DNA of 64,000 nucleotides from positions 310,001-374,000 of the forward strand of contig CAVTTR010000012.1 in the NCBI GenBank assembly GCA_963737745.1, given 5' to 3'. Both the position numbers and the translations under genes were made by a program. The notes under the pieces were generated by a model that did no database searches, was not told the DNA's origin, and worked only from the letters and a program-made list of their open reading frames with translations. The DNA is from Bog-473 sp963737745. GTDB taxonomy: Bacteria > Actinomycetota > Acidimicrobiia > Acidimicrobiales > RAAP-2. This document shows, one piece after another, positions 1 to 9,758 of this stretch; position 1 is the stretch's first letter; each line of letters begins with the position of its first letter.

Positions 1-920
1 GGAACCGAGCTACGACCGCGTACGACGTATGGGGTAGCGATCGATCCGATGTACACGTCCTTCATGTCGGCCCCACCCCAGGCGAAGCTCGTCGGTTGCT
101 GAATCAGCTCACCCTCGGCATCTTCTGCGATGTTCACCACCTCACGTTCAGGTGTGATGGCGACGATTCGATTTGCCATGATCAGGGTGACCCAGAGATT
201 CCCCTCCGCATCAAAGCCGCATCCGTCGGCCATGTGCATGCCGACGCCGACTCCGGCCGACGGGGTGTCGCTGTCGGCTGCGAACTCTCCGTTCACCACG
301 GCGCCGCGCTCACCCAAAGGGGGGCCGTATTCCTCCTGCGGGCCGAGTTTGTCCCCTTCGATCCTGAACCGCACGACATCGCCGGCCGCCGTGCGGACCA
401 CGTAGAGATACTCTTCGTCCCGGTCGAGTGCCATGCAGTTGGGGAAGTTGACGCCGTCGGCAACCACCTGCGGCACGCCATCTGACGGGCTAATTCGGAA
501 CAAGAAGCCGTCTTCTGCGCCAGTGGCCAACGTCACCGTCAGATCTGGATTCTCGGTACAGACCGAGCACCACATCGTCCCCGAGGAGTCGACGAGTACG
601 TAGTTCAACCACTTGAGCAACCGACCCTCCACGGCCTCGGAGGCCAGAACCCGGATGGCCCCTGTACTTGGGTCGAGCTCCTGTAGCTTGCCCTCCCCGA
701 AGTTGGCGATGAGGAATTTGCCCTCAGCCGTCAGGGCGATCCCATTCGGCTCACCCTCGGCTAACCCGATTCGCCGCACGCCCCCTTCTTTGAGAAGTTC
801 TGCCACGGCAGAACTCTTGTCCGAGGCATAGACAGATCCGTCTCGGGTGACCAACACCTGCTCGGGTCGATCGACGCCTTGACCCACCGGCTCCAAGTCC
901 GTGATGCGGATGGTTACCAC
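1..920 (-). CDS. SMP-30/gluconolactonase-family protein, 3' end outside window
   Basis: The minus strand is open from a GTG at 920 to the window edge (about 306 codons, no stop). Its translation has the beta-propeller repeats of the SMP-30/gluconolactonase/LRE family: GEPNGIA, NFPNCMALD and DGCGFDAEGNLWV, which contain the Asn and Asp residues that normally hold the divalent metal. The family opens sugar lactones or related cyclic esters. The GTG start follows a GGAG sequence 11 nt upstream; an ATG at 928 is in another frame and hits a stop. It lies 80 nt downstream of an SDR dehydrogenase and ends the transporter operon, so a dehydrogenase-plus-lactonase pair acting on an imported substrate is likely. 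The substrate is not predictable. Confidence 0.8.
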   Translation of the reverse strand, partial: MVTIRITDLEPVGQGVDRPEQVLVTRDGSVYASDKSSAVAELLKEGGVRRIGLAEGEPNGIALTAEGKFLIANFGEGKLQELDPSTGAIRVLASEAVEGRLLKWLNYVLVDSSGTMWCSVCTENPDLTVTLATGAEDGFLFRISPSDGVPQVVADGVNFPNCMALDRDEEYLYVVRTAAGDVVRFRIEGDKLGPQEEYGPPLGERGAVVNGEFAADSDTPSAGVGVGMHMADGCGFDAEGNLWVTLIMANRIVAITPEREVVNIAEDAEGELIQQPTSFAWGGADMKDVYIGSIATPYVVRGRSSV

Positions 921-1000
921 TTTCTCATGCTCTCCTTGGTTCGATTCTGACCTACGGTCCTCTCACAGCCCGGGCGGCGACTCGACCTGCCTCTCGGTGG

Positions 1001-1813
1001 TCAGTACGCCGCGCGGTACTGGTCGAGCTGCTCTTCGTTCATGCCCCACAGGGCCTTAATGGTCGCTCCACCGTCGACGATGAGGGTCTGCCCGGTGATG
1101 CGGGCCGAAAGCCGGGAGCACAAAAAGAGCACGGCGTTGGCGATGTCGGTGCCACGCGGAGGCGAGAGCGGGTTAATGCCGTTGACGTTGTACTCGTCTT
1201 CGGGCAGGTTCTCGTTTCCGTCCCCGACGTTGCCAGGGGCGACAATATTGGCCCGGATGCCATAGCGCCCGAGCTCGTGGGCAAAGGTCTTGCCCAAAGA
1301 GATGACCCCGGCCTTGGCCGCCCCGTAGGGGGCGTGGTACTGCGACGCCACGGTGCCGTCGACCGAGGCGAGCGCCACCAACGCTCCACCGGTGCCCTGG
1401 CGGATCATGTGCTGTCCGGCCGCCTTGAAGAGGAAGAAGACCTGAGTCACGTTGTGCAAGATGGAGAACTCCCAGTCTTCCAACGAGGTGTTCTCGGCCC
1501 GGTCCCAGGTGGCCTTGCCAATGATGTCGACACAGACATCGAGGCCCCCTAAGCCGGCCACGGCCTCATCGACCGCCCGCTGCGCCTGCTCGGGATCGGT
1601 CATGTCGGCCACGACCGGGAAGGCCTTGCCGCCAATGGCCTCGATCTCTTTGACCGTCTCGAGGCCACGTCCTTCGTCCCAGTCGATGCAGGCCACGGTG
1701 GCCCCGGCGTTGGCCAAGTTCAACGCGGTCGCCCGGCCGTGACCGGCCCGTCCGGGGATGTACCCGGCCCCTGAGACGATGGCCCTCTTTCCGTCCAATC
1801 CCAAGTCGATCAT
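1001..1813 (-). CDS. SDR-family NAD(P)-dependent oxidoreductase
   Basis: This 270-aa protein has the classical short-chain dehydrogenase layout. An N-terminal Rossmann motif (SGAGYIPGRAGHGRA, with a few extra residues compared with the usual TGxxxGxG) is followed by an acidic residue after strand 2 (ACIDWD), suggesting NAD preference. The catalytic Ser lies in ALASVDG and the YxxxK pair in YGAAK. The C-terminus has the usual GQTLIVDGG strand. The family oxidises or reduces alcohols and ketones. It sits between the ABC-transporter ATPase and the lactonase gene on the same strand, so it probably works on the same imported compound. Substrate unknown. Confidence 0.88.
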   Translation of the reverse strand: MIDLGLDGKRAIVSGAGYIPGRAGHGRATALNLANAGATVACIDWDEGRGLETVKEIEAIGGKAFPVVADMTDPEQAQRAVDEAVAGLGGLDVCVDIIGKATWDRAENTSLEDWEFSILHNVTQVFFLFKAAGQHMIRQGTGGALVALASVDGTVASQYHAPYGAAKAGVISLGKTFAHELGRYGIRANIVAPGNVGDGNENLPEDEYNVNGINPLSPPRGTDIANAVLFLCSRLSARITGQTLIVDGGATIKALWGMNEEQLDQYRAAY

Positions 1814-1909
1814 GATGTTCCTTTCGTTTTGTATTTCGTTGTGTGTGCCTTCATGGTTGTGCGTACGAACGGTTTGAGCCGGGTCGCTCTCGAACAGACG
1901 CCGGGTCGG

Positions 1910-2609
1910 CTAGCCAAGGTAGGTCTCTCGGAGCAGGTCGGGGTTGCTTTGAATCTCAGCTGCGGTCCCAGAGACGCGGATCTCGCCGTGTGACATCACC
2001 ATTGCCCGGTCTGCCACTTCCAAGATGAGATCGACGAACTGCTCGACAACGAGGAGCCCAATGCCATCTCGATGAGCCAGCAGTTCGCAGCGCGCAAGGA
2101 GGTCGGCCACCACGATAGGAGCAAGACCGAACGACAGCTCATCGATGAGCAATGTCTTTGGCTTGAGCAGAAGAGCCGTAGCGATGGCCAGCATCTGCGC
2201 CTTCGCCACCGGACAGGGAGCCCGCCTTTTGCGTTTGACGACTTTGCAGGGGCGGAAATAATTCGAAAACCTCGTCGAGATCGTTCTTGCGCGGCCGATG
2301 ATGCATCCCCATCCAGAGATGGTCGAGCACGGACATCGCCGGGAAGAGCCCCCGGTCCTCGGGGACCAACACCAGACCCAGTCGGGTCCGTGCGTCCGGC
2401 GACTTTCGTTCCACCTGCGCATCGCCGCTTCTGATCGTTCCCCGGCTCATCGGCGACAGTCCCATCACGGCACGGAGGAGCGATGTCTTCCCTGCGCCAT
2501 TTGGTCCTACGAGCGCGACCAACTCCCCCTCTGTGACCATGAGGTCGACGCCGCGCACAACCTCGCCGCCGCCATAATCCACTCCGAGGTTCTCAGCGAC
2601 GAGACTCAT
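1910..2609 (-). CDS. livF: LivF-type ABC transporter ATP-binding protein (frameshifted)
   Basis: Two overlapping frames together encode one HAAT-family ATPase of about 232 aa. The first frame (from ATG 2609) carries Walker A (GPNGAGKTS) and runs to the signature LSGGE. The second resumes as AQMLAIATALLLKP, with Walker B LLIDE, a SFGLAP turn and the VVEQ switch region. Between GAA of LSGGE and the CAG codon there are four bases instead of three, so one extra base near 2206 explains the break. The Walker B glutamate is kept, but the following Pro is Leu. With LivG it would energise uptake of branched-chain amino acids or a related carboxylate. It starts two bases after livG ends. Confidence 0.85.
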
Positions 2610-2610
2610 T

Positions 2611-3325
2611 TCAGCCTCCGAGATACGCGTCTTGGACGACTTTGCTGACCATCAGCTCTTCGGGCGTGCCTTCGGCAATGATCTTTCCAAAGTTGAGGAC
2701 GTACACGAATTGGCAGACCTGGCGAATGAGCGCCATGTCATGTTCTACCAACAAGACCGAGACACCCTTAGCCTTGCACATCGTGTCGAGTGTGGACGCT
2801 AGGGCATCCGCTTCGGGCCCTGACAGGCCGGCACCCGGCTCATCGAGCAGCAGCATTTTCGGGTTACTCGAGAGCGCTCGGGCGAGATCGACCCGCCGCC
2901 GTAGACCGGCCGGTATGTCGCGGGCCAAACGATTGCGCCAGCGCGTCAGTCCGATCTCCTCTAAGAGTTGCTCCACCTCGTTGCCGGCGCCCGCGCCAGC
3001 TCCGACGGAGATGTTCTCCCAGACGGTCAGATCGTCAAAGAGTTCGGCGGTCTGAAAGGTCCTTCGAAGACTTCGACGGGCCCGCGCCGACGCACCCAAA
3101 CCCGTGACATCGCTGCCGTTGAAGGTCACCATGCCGGTTTCGGGTCGCGTGAAGCCAGTGATCACATCGAAGAGAACGGACTTACCCGCCCCGTTCGCCC
3201 CTATGACGCCCATCAACATGCCCTGGGGCACGGCGACGCTGACGCCATCGAGGGCGAGTGACCGCGCCAAAGCGAACTCTCACATCGGATACCTCGAGAA
3301 GGGCTAACCCATTCGTGGTGGTCAT
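2611..3325 (-). CDS. livG: LivG-type ABC transporter ATP-binding protein (frameshifted near N-terminus)
   Basis: The body of the protein (ANGAGKS Walker A, LLLDEPGAGLSGPE Walker B, LVEHDM switch) is a LivG-type ATPase, although the usual LSGGQ signature is degenerate (IPAGLRRR). The first 20 residues (MTTTNGLALLEVSDVRVRFG) are in a different frame starting at ATG 3325, which overlaps the stop of the permease gene as ATGA. The two frames meet near 3272 with one surplus base. Without the correction the ORF starts at an internal Met and loses the first strand of the nucleotide-binding domain. It pairs with LivF just downstream. Confidence 0.83.
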
Positions 3326-4354
3326 GCCTCGAGTTCCATTCGCGCCACACCCTGATCTGCCAGACGATCCACCGCGTTGGGTGTCACATCTCCTTTCGAT
3401 CCCATTCCAGATCTGAATCGACCGATCACACCGAGCAGGGTGCTGGCAGCGCTCGGTTTGTCGGGGTCTCTGACCAAGAGCGCCATCGGGATGCCGAATC
3501 AGCGTCCAAATGGTGGCAACCCCACCAACGATGATGAACCACGAAGTGTCTTGGACGTGCAAAATGTTCTGCAGGAATATCGGTCCCAGGGCGATGGCAA
3601 AGCCAACCATCACGGCCCCGCTGATCGAACCCACCCCATTTATGAAACAGAACGCCAGGATCTCGACCGAGGTCACGGGATCAAATCCAGCTGTTTCAAT
3701 CGTCGTACTCCCGAAGGCAAACAATGCTCCTCCGACGGCGGCGATGGCAGAGGCAAGCCCGAAGGTAATTACCTTCGATGGGGGCAGGCGGATGCCGCAT
3801 GCCGCAGCTGCTCGCTCCGATCCTCGGATGGCGAGAAGTTTCTGCCCCACCACGCCACGTCGGGCAAACCAGAGGGCCAGAATCACGATGGCCAAAATGA
3901 CTTCGGCCACGTAGAGGAACTCTCTGGAGGTGAGTGGCGTGCCGAACAAATCCGGCGCGGGCACAGTGAGTCCGCTGACACCCCAAAACTGACCAATGAG
4001 CAAGTCCTGTATGGCGATGCCTGCGCCCAACGTGACGATCGCCACATCCATGCCGCGGATCCGTAGCATCGGTAGGGCGATCACCGCACCGATGGCAAAA
4101 GCCACGATTGCCGCGACCAGGATCGCGGGGATCATCGGCCAATGATCGGTCGCCGCCAGCGCACCGCCGATGAAGCCACCCACCCCTGCCGCGGCCCACT
4201 GCATCAGTGAGATTTGTCCGAGGTAGCCGGTCAAGAGGACGACCGAGAGTGTCACGAGAGCGGTGGCCACTCCCAATACCGCTTGCGATTGCCAATATGG
4301 GTCGAGGACAACCGGAAGCAAGCCGAAGGCAACTATCGCAACGAACGCCCCCAC
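3322..4354 (-). CDS. livM: LivM-type ABC transporter permease (frameshifted at C-terminus)
   Basis: This is a hydrophobic protein of about 343 aa with eight or more membrane segments and the LivM-family signatures LLTGYLGQISLMQ near the N-terminus and FCFINGVGSISGAV in the cytoplasmic loop that contacts the ATPase. After TLIRHPDGA the frame must change near 3490. The alternative frame then gives a natural tail ending MELEA and a TGA that overlaps the livG start; the unchanged frame would run through into livG. The start is taken as GTG 4354, but the same frame is open upstream, so an N-terminal extension, or fusion to LivH as in some actinobacteria, cannot be excluded. Confidence 0.8.
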
Positions 4355-4377
4355 CGGGGAAAACTTCGGATAGGCCG

Positions 4378-5264
4378 CTAATGGGAGCCGTTGACTGACT
4401 GCTTCGACGCGCGAACGGAACGGCGTGTCCCCGCACCACCATGACTGCGACGATGACGAAAAAGGGGACGGCCGTGCTCCAGCCCGGCTGCGTTGGAAAC
4501 AACGTGGTGAACATCGATTCGGCGGCCCCGATCACGAATGCTGCAATGAGCGTGATCCAAAGACTCTTGAAGCCACCGACCAAAGCGGCGGCCAACGAGC
4601 CGATGACGATGAGGGTCAGTGTGGTGGCGGTGATCCCGACCTGGGGAGCAATGAGGATTCCCGCCAGTCCGGCCAAAAGGGAACCGACGACCCACGTGCC
4701 AGCGGCCAGAACGTTGACCCGGTACCCGAGACGCATCGCCCCCTCTTCGCTGCTCGCGGCCGCCTCCGTCGCCCGGCCCGCCGTGGTCCGTGCAAAGGCC
4801 AGGGACAACCCAGCCGTCACGAGAATCGCGATGCCGATGCTGAGGAGATCCGCCGTGCCGATGGTGACACCGTCGGCATGAAGCTCATGCTGGGGCACGA
4901 GGTAACTCACGGCAACCGACCCGGTGCCCCAGCGAAGTTCGGCCAACCCCTCGAGGAGAAGCAGGACGGAGAATGATGCGACCATCCGGACCACCGGTGC
5001 GGCACGGCGCAGGGGACGCATGACCAGCAAATAGATGATCAATCCGAGCAAGGCGGACGTACCGAGTCCGAGGACCAAGCCCACCGCGATGCCTTCGCCG
5101 GCATTCACCGCATTGGCGTAGACGAACGTGCCCATCATGCCGACCGCGCCCTGGGCGAAGTTCAGCACGCCGGAGCCCTTATAGATGACCACGACGCCCA
5201 GGCTCGAGAGCGCGTACGCCGCGCCAGCCAGTAGCCCGGCTACGGCGAGCTCAACGTAATACAC
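4378..5264 (-). CDS. livH: LivH-type ABC transporter permease (3' end uncertain)
   Basis: The protein begins at GTG 5264 behind an AAGGG ribosome-binding site and shows the LivH-family N-terminus (ALSSLGVVVIYKGSGVLNFAQGAVGMMG) and eight or so membrane segments ending in VPFFVIVAVMVVRGH. In this frame there is no stop near the expected end and translation would run antiphase through livM, so a one-base change near 4430 is needed. One choice gives a tail ending in NGSH with TAG at 4378, 23 nt before the livM GTG. The other would fuse LivH to LivM. I give the first. It forms the translocation channel with LivM. Confidence 0.78.
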
Positions 5265-5345
5265 AACAACCCTTCGAGGTTTGGACCCCTTTGAGCGTGT
5301 GGGAGCTCATCTCGCTATTCGAACGTGGATGACGTTAAGAGGACG

Positions 5346-6588
5346 TTAGGAGGACGCGACCGGAGGCACGGTGATGGGCTTCGTCGTGGCGCTGACCAGC
5401 TTCCCGTTGACGACCTTGTAGATGTACCACAGGTAGTTTGGATAGCGGGGGTACAACTTCGAAGGTCCGGCCTTGGAGAAGTTGATCGGAGCGGGAAGGA
5501 ACTCATTGGTGAAGTTGGTCAATTTCTTCATGCCCGAAATCACCGATGTCCGGGTGACGGAGCCGTGGATCCCCTTGAGGTCATCGACGAACATGTGAGC
5601 TGCGACCCAGTTGTCGACCCCTGAGTAGTTCCAGTCCCACGTCTTGGGACCGTACTTCTTCATGGTCGCCGCCATTTTGCTGCCAACTTGCGTCCAAGAC
5701 TTGAACGGAGAGGGGCAATAAATCGTCACGCCAGCGAACGGCTTGAGTGGCGTCAGCTGCTGGTCTTGGTCGTAACAGGAGAAGGTGATACCCCATGTCG
5801 TCTTGAACCCGAGGCTTTGCGCATCTTGAATCATCGAAGTCTGGTTCGGGCCAGCCGATGCCACCAGCGTCGGATTGGCACTGGCGTGTTGCGCCGCAGC
5901 AACGTACGTCGTGTTATTGGCTGCGGCTATTGGAGCGATAATCGAGTTGAGCTTGATGCCCTTTTGGGCGTAAATCGTGGTCAACGTGTCCTGAACGTCC
6001 CGGCACGCCTGGTACTCGCACTCCAAGAGTGTCGGCTTCTTGAGCCCGAGCGTTTCGGTGTAGCGGGCCACTGCGCCGAGCGACCCTCCAGCCTCCGAGA
6101 AGGACGAGAACGGGAAGATGTCGGGCGAGGTGCCGTCATCGGCTGCATCGGGAGCCGGCCCAATCTCGGCTATTGGATTGTTCGCGGTGAGGGCGGAGAA
6201 GGACGAACTGTCCGTGCCCCCGACGATGGCCACAATGCTGCTGTTGGACAGGAATGACTGGAGGCAGTTCGAGGGGGAAACCGGGCTCAGCAGACAAGGG
6301 ACGACCTTGAGCTGGTGACCGTTGATCCCACCTTGGGCATTGAGTCTGGGCGAAATACGCCTCAGTGACCGTTGTGCATTCCGATTCGACATTCGGCGGT
6401 GACTGGGAGCAGGGGACGCCAACGCTGATGGGAGCTCCCGCCGATTCCGCTGGGGTGGAAGGCATGATCAGAGCCAAGGCGAAGATCGAGCTGCATGACA
6501 AGACGGCAAGGATCACTCGAGGAACGGGACTCTTCCGACGGAGAGAGCGCAAAACTGGTCGCTCAGATCTAAAGTGCAGAAAAGACAT
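5346..6588 (-). CDS. Periplasmic-type (type I) ABC substrate-binding protein, frameshifted
   Basis: ATG 6588 lies 6 nt after a strong GGGGGA ribosome-binding site. An N-terminal signal segment (RVILAVLSCSSIFALALIMP) is followed by ISVGVPCSQSPP. The frame then changes near 6350 (one extra base) into QGGINGHQLKVV and SSIVAIVGGT, typical of type I Leu/Ile/Val-binding proteins, and stays open to 5346. Total length is about 413 aa, normal for the family. It would be secreted and deliver the ligand to LivH/LivM. It is the first gene of the operon that ends with the SDR and lactonase genes. Ligand unknown. Confidence 0.85.
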
Positions 6589-6869
6589 TCGAATCCCCCT
6601 TGGCGCCAAGTGCCAATCGATTTGTATGCGGAAAAGCGTTTTCGTGAGCGTAACAGTGGGATTTGCGCAGATCGCAAGCGAATAATCGGTCCTCGAAGCA
6701 ATCGGGCCAGTGATTGCTTGACGGAGAGCGAGGCGAACGGGCCGAAGACGACAGCATGCCGCCGTCCGGCGAACGGTCGCTCCTTTTATCGAATTGTCCG
6801 TTCTTTCTTTCTTTTTTTGTTGGTCTCTCGGGCCCTTCAGATGTCACACCCCCATGGTGTAGTTGAGCC
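6589..6869. promoter_or_regulatory. Divergent intergenic region (transporter operon / HNH gene)
   Basis: These 281 bases separate the substrate-binding protein gene (minus) from the HNH gene (plus) and must hold both promoters. A pyrimidine-rich run near 6790-6825 breaks the otherwise high GC. I see no convincing gene, operator or terminator. Confidence 0.4.
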
Positions 6870-8162
6870 ATGGATCTCTTAGAAGACCTGTCGTTGGTCC
6901 TCGATCGCTTGGTCGAGTCGGACGACTTTTCCTATAGCGACCCGGACTCGATCATGGTCCTCGAACGTGCCTCGGCCCGTCTGAGCGCTGCGCTCAGCCA
7001 CAAGGTGGCCGCATTCGCTGCGGGCGGCGAATGGTCAAGCGAAGGGGCCCAGAGCGCGGCAGCCTGGATCTCGACGAGGTGTCATGTGCCCTTGCGCGAG
7101 GCCCGGGCGCAGGTGCGCCGGGGGGCTGCCTTGGTGTCCATGCCCGTGGTGGCGACGGCCTTTGGCCAAGGGGTGATCGGCCCGGCCCAGGTCGACCTAC
7201 TGGTCAAAGCGCAGCGTGACGTCGTCCAGGCGGTACGGCGCAGCGAGGGGATCGAAGGGGCGAGCGTGGTCAACGCGGAGTTCTTCGCCCTCTGTGAGGC
7301 CGACTTGGTCCACTCGGCCACTGAGCTCAGTTTCGGGGCCTTTTGTGACGTGGTGACCTATTTCTCCCAGCGGGCCGATCCGGTGGGGGCCGAGGAGTCC
7401 GACCTGGCCAAGGCGACGCGGCGTGACGTCTCCCTCTCCGAGGGCTGGCACGGCCTGTTCTTCGGCGCCATGACCCTTGACCCGTTCTCCGGTGCCATCG
7501 TGGTGGGCGAGCTGAACCGGCTCGAAGCCCAGCTCTTCGAGGCCGACTGGGCCCAAGCCAAAGAGTCCCTCGGGCGTGAGCCAGGGGTGAACGAGCTCTC
7601 TCGGACCCCGGCCCAGCGCCGGGCCGACGCCTTGGTCGAGATGGCGGTGCGTTCTTTGGCGGCCAAAGAGGGCGACCGACGCCCCGAGCCCCTCTTTTCG
7701 ATCCTGGTGGGCTACGAATCGCTCTATGGGCGCATCTGTCAGATCGAAGGAGGGCCCATTGTCTCACCGGGCTCTCTTTTGCCCTGGTTAGAAGGGGCCA
7801 CCTTCGAACGCATCGTCTTTTCCCCACAGACCCGTATCGAGTGCTCGCCCCGCGCCCGCTTTTTCACCGGGGCGACCCGTCGGGCCATCGAGGTGCGAGA
7901 CCAGACCTGTCGCCACGAGTTCTGCGAGGTCAAAGGCCAGAGGTGCCAGATCGACCACATCGTTCCTTTTGCCCAGGGGGGCGAGACCACCCAAGAGAAC
8001 GGAAGGGTGCTCTGCGGCTTTCACAACCGGCTGCGTAACCAGGGAAAGCGGGGCGAGGGGGGCGACGGGGGTGACGGAGCGGAGGGCGAGAGGGGTGACG
8101 AAGCGGAGGGCGACGGCGAGTACCAACCCGACGACGACCTCTATGACGAGGGTGGGCCCTAG
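6870..8162 (+). CDS. DUF222 / HNH endonuclease domain protein (13E12-repeat family)
   Basis: This 430-aa protein has an N-terminal alpha-helical DUF222 region (about residues 40-300) and a C-terminal HNH motif: RHEFCEVKGQRCQIDHIVPFAQGG followed by NGRVLCGFHNR, with the paired Cys, the Asp-His and the final His of the ββα-metal fold. Such proteins are abundant and multicopy in actinobacteria (the mycobacterial 13E12 repeat family). Their function is not established, although a DNA-nicking or mobile-element role is often assumed. The last 40 residues are low-complexity Gly/Asp/Glu. There is no good ribosome-binding site before ATG 6870. No flanking repeats or transposase are visible. Confidence 0.85.
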   Translation: MDLLEDLSLVLDRLVESDDFSYSDPDSIMVLERASARLSAALSHKVAAFAAGGEWSSEGAQSAAAWISTRCHVPLREARAQVRRGAALVSMPVVATAFGQGVIGPAQVDLLVKAQRDVVQAVRRSEGIEGASVVNAEFFALCEADLVHSATELSFGAFCDVVTYFSQRADPVGAEESDLAKATRRDVSLSEGWHGLFFGAMTLDPFSGAIVVGELNRLEAQLFEADWAQAKESLGREPGVNELSRTPAQRRADALVEMAVRSLAAKEGDRRPEPLFSILVGYESLYGRICQIEGGPIVSPGSLLPWLEGATFERIVFSPQTRIECSPRARFFTGATRRAIEVRDQTCRHEFCEVKGQRCQIDHIVPFAQGGETTQENGRVLCGFHNRLRNQGKRGEGGDGGDGAEGERGDEAEGDGEYQPDDDLYDEGGP

Positions 8163-8231
8163 GAAGACGGGGCGGCCGTCGGGGGGACCATTTCTTTTGT
8201 TACTTAATTCTGCGGGTTGTCACTTACTACC

Positions 8232-8984
8232 TCATGCCGCGCCCGAGGCCAGCATGATACCGCTGGGCTGCACTGCCCCGCCGGCGGCCTCGACCGTCAC
8301 GCCCAGGTACGAAGGCGCGGAACCAGCCGAGGTAAAGGTGGCTAAGCGCGGACGACGTCCGAGAATTCCGAGCGAGACCGTCTTGCCATCCGTCACTCCC
8401 CAAAGCTGATACGTCTCACCGAGTGGCAATGCCGGGAGCTGGGACTGCACGAGATAGCCCCGCCCGCTCGGAAGCAATACGAATTGCGCGAGACGCTGGT
8501 GGTCCGCCGATGTGAGATCGACGACCTTGTGGTCGGCTGCCTGGAGAGCCGCGGTCATCTGGGTGCGTGCAGTGACCCTGACCGCCCCCTGGAGATGGGC
8601 GACCTGGTTGTTGGCATTGGCCAGGCCAATCCCGAGCACCGTGATGACGGCTGCGGCGCCCATCGCGGCGGATGTCGCCATGACGAAGCGGATCCGCGCC
8701 GACGAAGCGCCACGCACAAGACGAAGCGGAGCTGCCTCACACAAAGACTCTGCTCGCCGCTCGTCACCGACCACGAGATCACGTGCGATGGACTCCCAGA
8801 GATCAACCGGAAGCGGCGTGACCGAATTACCCAGAGCAGCCGTGACCTCGTGATACGCGTCCATCTCGGCCTGGCAATGCGGGCAGAAGACAACGTGTTC
8901 TTGGATCAGCGCAAATTCGTCAGGCTTCACAGCGTTCAAGGCAAAGGAAGGCAGCAGCTCACTGGCCTCCTCATGAGACATCAC
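8232..8984 (-). CDS. RskA-type anti-sigma factor
   Basis: This 250-aa membrane protein has a cytoplasmic N-terminal zinc-binding anti-sigma domain (zf-HC2 motif H-x3-C-x2-C in EHVVFCPHC), one membrane segment (about residues 102-122, FVMATSAAMGAAAVITVLGIGLA) and an external C-terminal RskA domain (ETYQLWGVTDGK, VTVEAAGG). The family sequesters its cognate ECF sigma factor until proteolysis releases it. Its ATG overlaps the stop of the upstream sigma gene (ATGA, 8981-8984), a strong sign that the two are a translationally coupled pair. The gene converges with the HNH gene; the 69 bases between them hold nothing recognisable. Confidence 0.88.
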   Translation of the reverse strand: MMSHEEASELLPSFALNAVKPDEFALIQEHVVFCPHCQAEMDAYHEVTAALGNSVTPLPVDLWESIARDLVVGDERRAESLCEAAPLRLVRGASSARIRFVMATSAAMGAAAVITVLGIGLANANNQVAHLQGAVRVTARTQMTAALQAADHKVVDLTSADHQRLAQFVLLPSGRGYLVQSQLPALPLGETYQLWGVTDGKTVSLGILGRRPRLATFTSAGSAPSYLGVTVEAAGGAVQPSGIMLASGAA

Positions 8985-9554
8985 GTCTCGGCGCCCTGGA
9001 AGCCGGCATCGACGAGAACGTGACGCATGCGCCGCATTCCACTTCGAATACGGCTCTTGATCGTCCCTTCCGGTTGTTGAAGAAGTTCTGCTACCTCGAG
9101 ATAGGTGTGGCCGTCGAAGTAGGCGAGCTCAATGGCTCGCCGCTCATCGACCGGAATGTCCGCCAGGGCCCGTGTGATGGAGCGCAGCCGCATCTCTTCC
9201 CAATACTCGTGAAGGAGATCCGTCTCGGTATTCAAAGGGGCGGGCACTGCCTTCCTCTCTGAGCCGCCGTCCGTTGAGAGTGCGAATGGCGTCCACCGCC
9301 CGTGCGTGCGCCTGCATGAGAAGGAAGGAACGCAGGCTGCCTCGAGTGGGGTTGAACAGGTGGGGCTGGCGCCAAAGGCGTAGGAACACCTCCTGGGTGA
9401 CGTCTTCTGCCTCCGACGAGCTCTTTAGAACATGGCGTGCCAAGCCGTAGACGGCGTCACCATGACGCCGGTAGAGCTCAGCCAAGCCCGTGTCGCCGCA
9501 GCTCGCAATCGTCGTGAGTAGTTCGGCATCACTCACGTCTTCTTTCCGCTGCAT
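8981..9554 (-). CDS. ECF RNA polymerase sigma factor, SigK-like (frameshifted)
   Basis: Region 2 is in the upstream frame (SDAELLTTIASCGDTGLAELYRRHG, EAEDVTQEVFLRLW) and region 4 in the downstream one (PVDERRAIELAYFDGHTYLEVAELLQQPEGTIKSRI). The frames join near 9238-9245, in a GCCCGCCCC tract, with one surplus base. Composite length is about 190 aa, as expected for a SigK-type ECF factor. The start is uncertain: ATG 9554 is chosen, but GTG 9575 and a GTG preceded by GGAAAGAAG a few codons downstream are possible. It directs RNA polymerase to a stress regulon, which may include the ferritin-like genes divergent from it (inference). It is coupled to the anti-sigma gene. Confidence 0.85.
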
Positions 9555-9586
9555 CGGATGAGTATTCGGAGGCACCGCCTCGGAAA

Positions 9587-9631
9587 GATGTTGTGCACCC
9601 GACGTGCAAAACGCTGTGCGTGCACAACATC
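9587..9631. promoter_or_regulatory. Perfect 12-bp inverted repeat between sigma-factor and ferritin-like genes
   Basis: GATGTTGTGCAC at 9587-9598 is matched exactly by GTGCACAACATC at 9620-9631, with 21 nt between. A further TGCAC/GTGCA half-match lies inside. It sits in the 200-nt divergent region upstream of both the sigma gene and the ferritin-like gene. It could be an operator for a dimeric regulator or a hairpin in a 5' leader; no T-run follows, so a terminator is unlikely. Confidence 0.6.
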
Positions 9632-9758
9632 GCGCAAGCAGTCCACCACCGTGTCAGCACACGCCCGAAACCGTTGCGGCACAGAATCGCAATATTTCTC
9701 GCATCCTTGTTCGCCACGACTCCGAACACCTAGTACCCCTATCCACGAGGAGTCGACT

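Noticed and set aside
6870..8162. HNH gene as part of a mobile intron or phage
   Set aside because: No flanking repeats, integrase, or intron structure; DUF222/HNH genes are common chromosomal genes in actinobacteria.
8981..9554. Programmed frameshifting in the sigma gene
   Set aside because: No slippery heptamer or downstream pseudoknot is evident and similar breaks occur in many unrelated neighbours, so sequence error is more likely.
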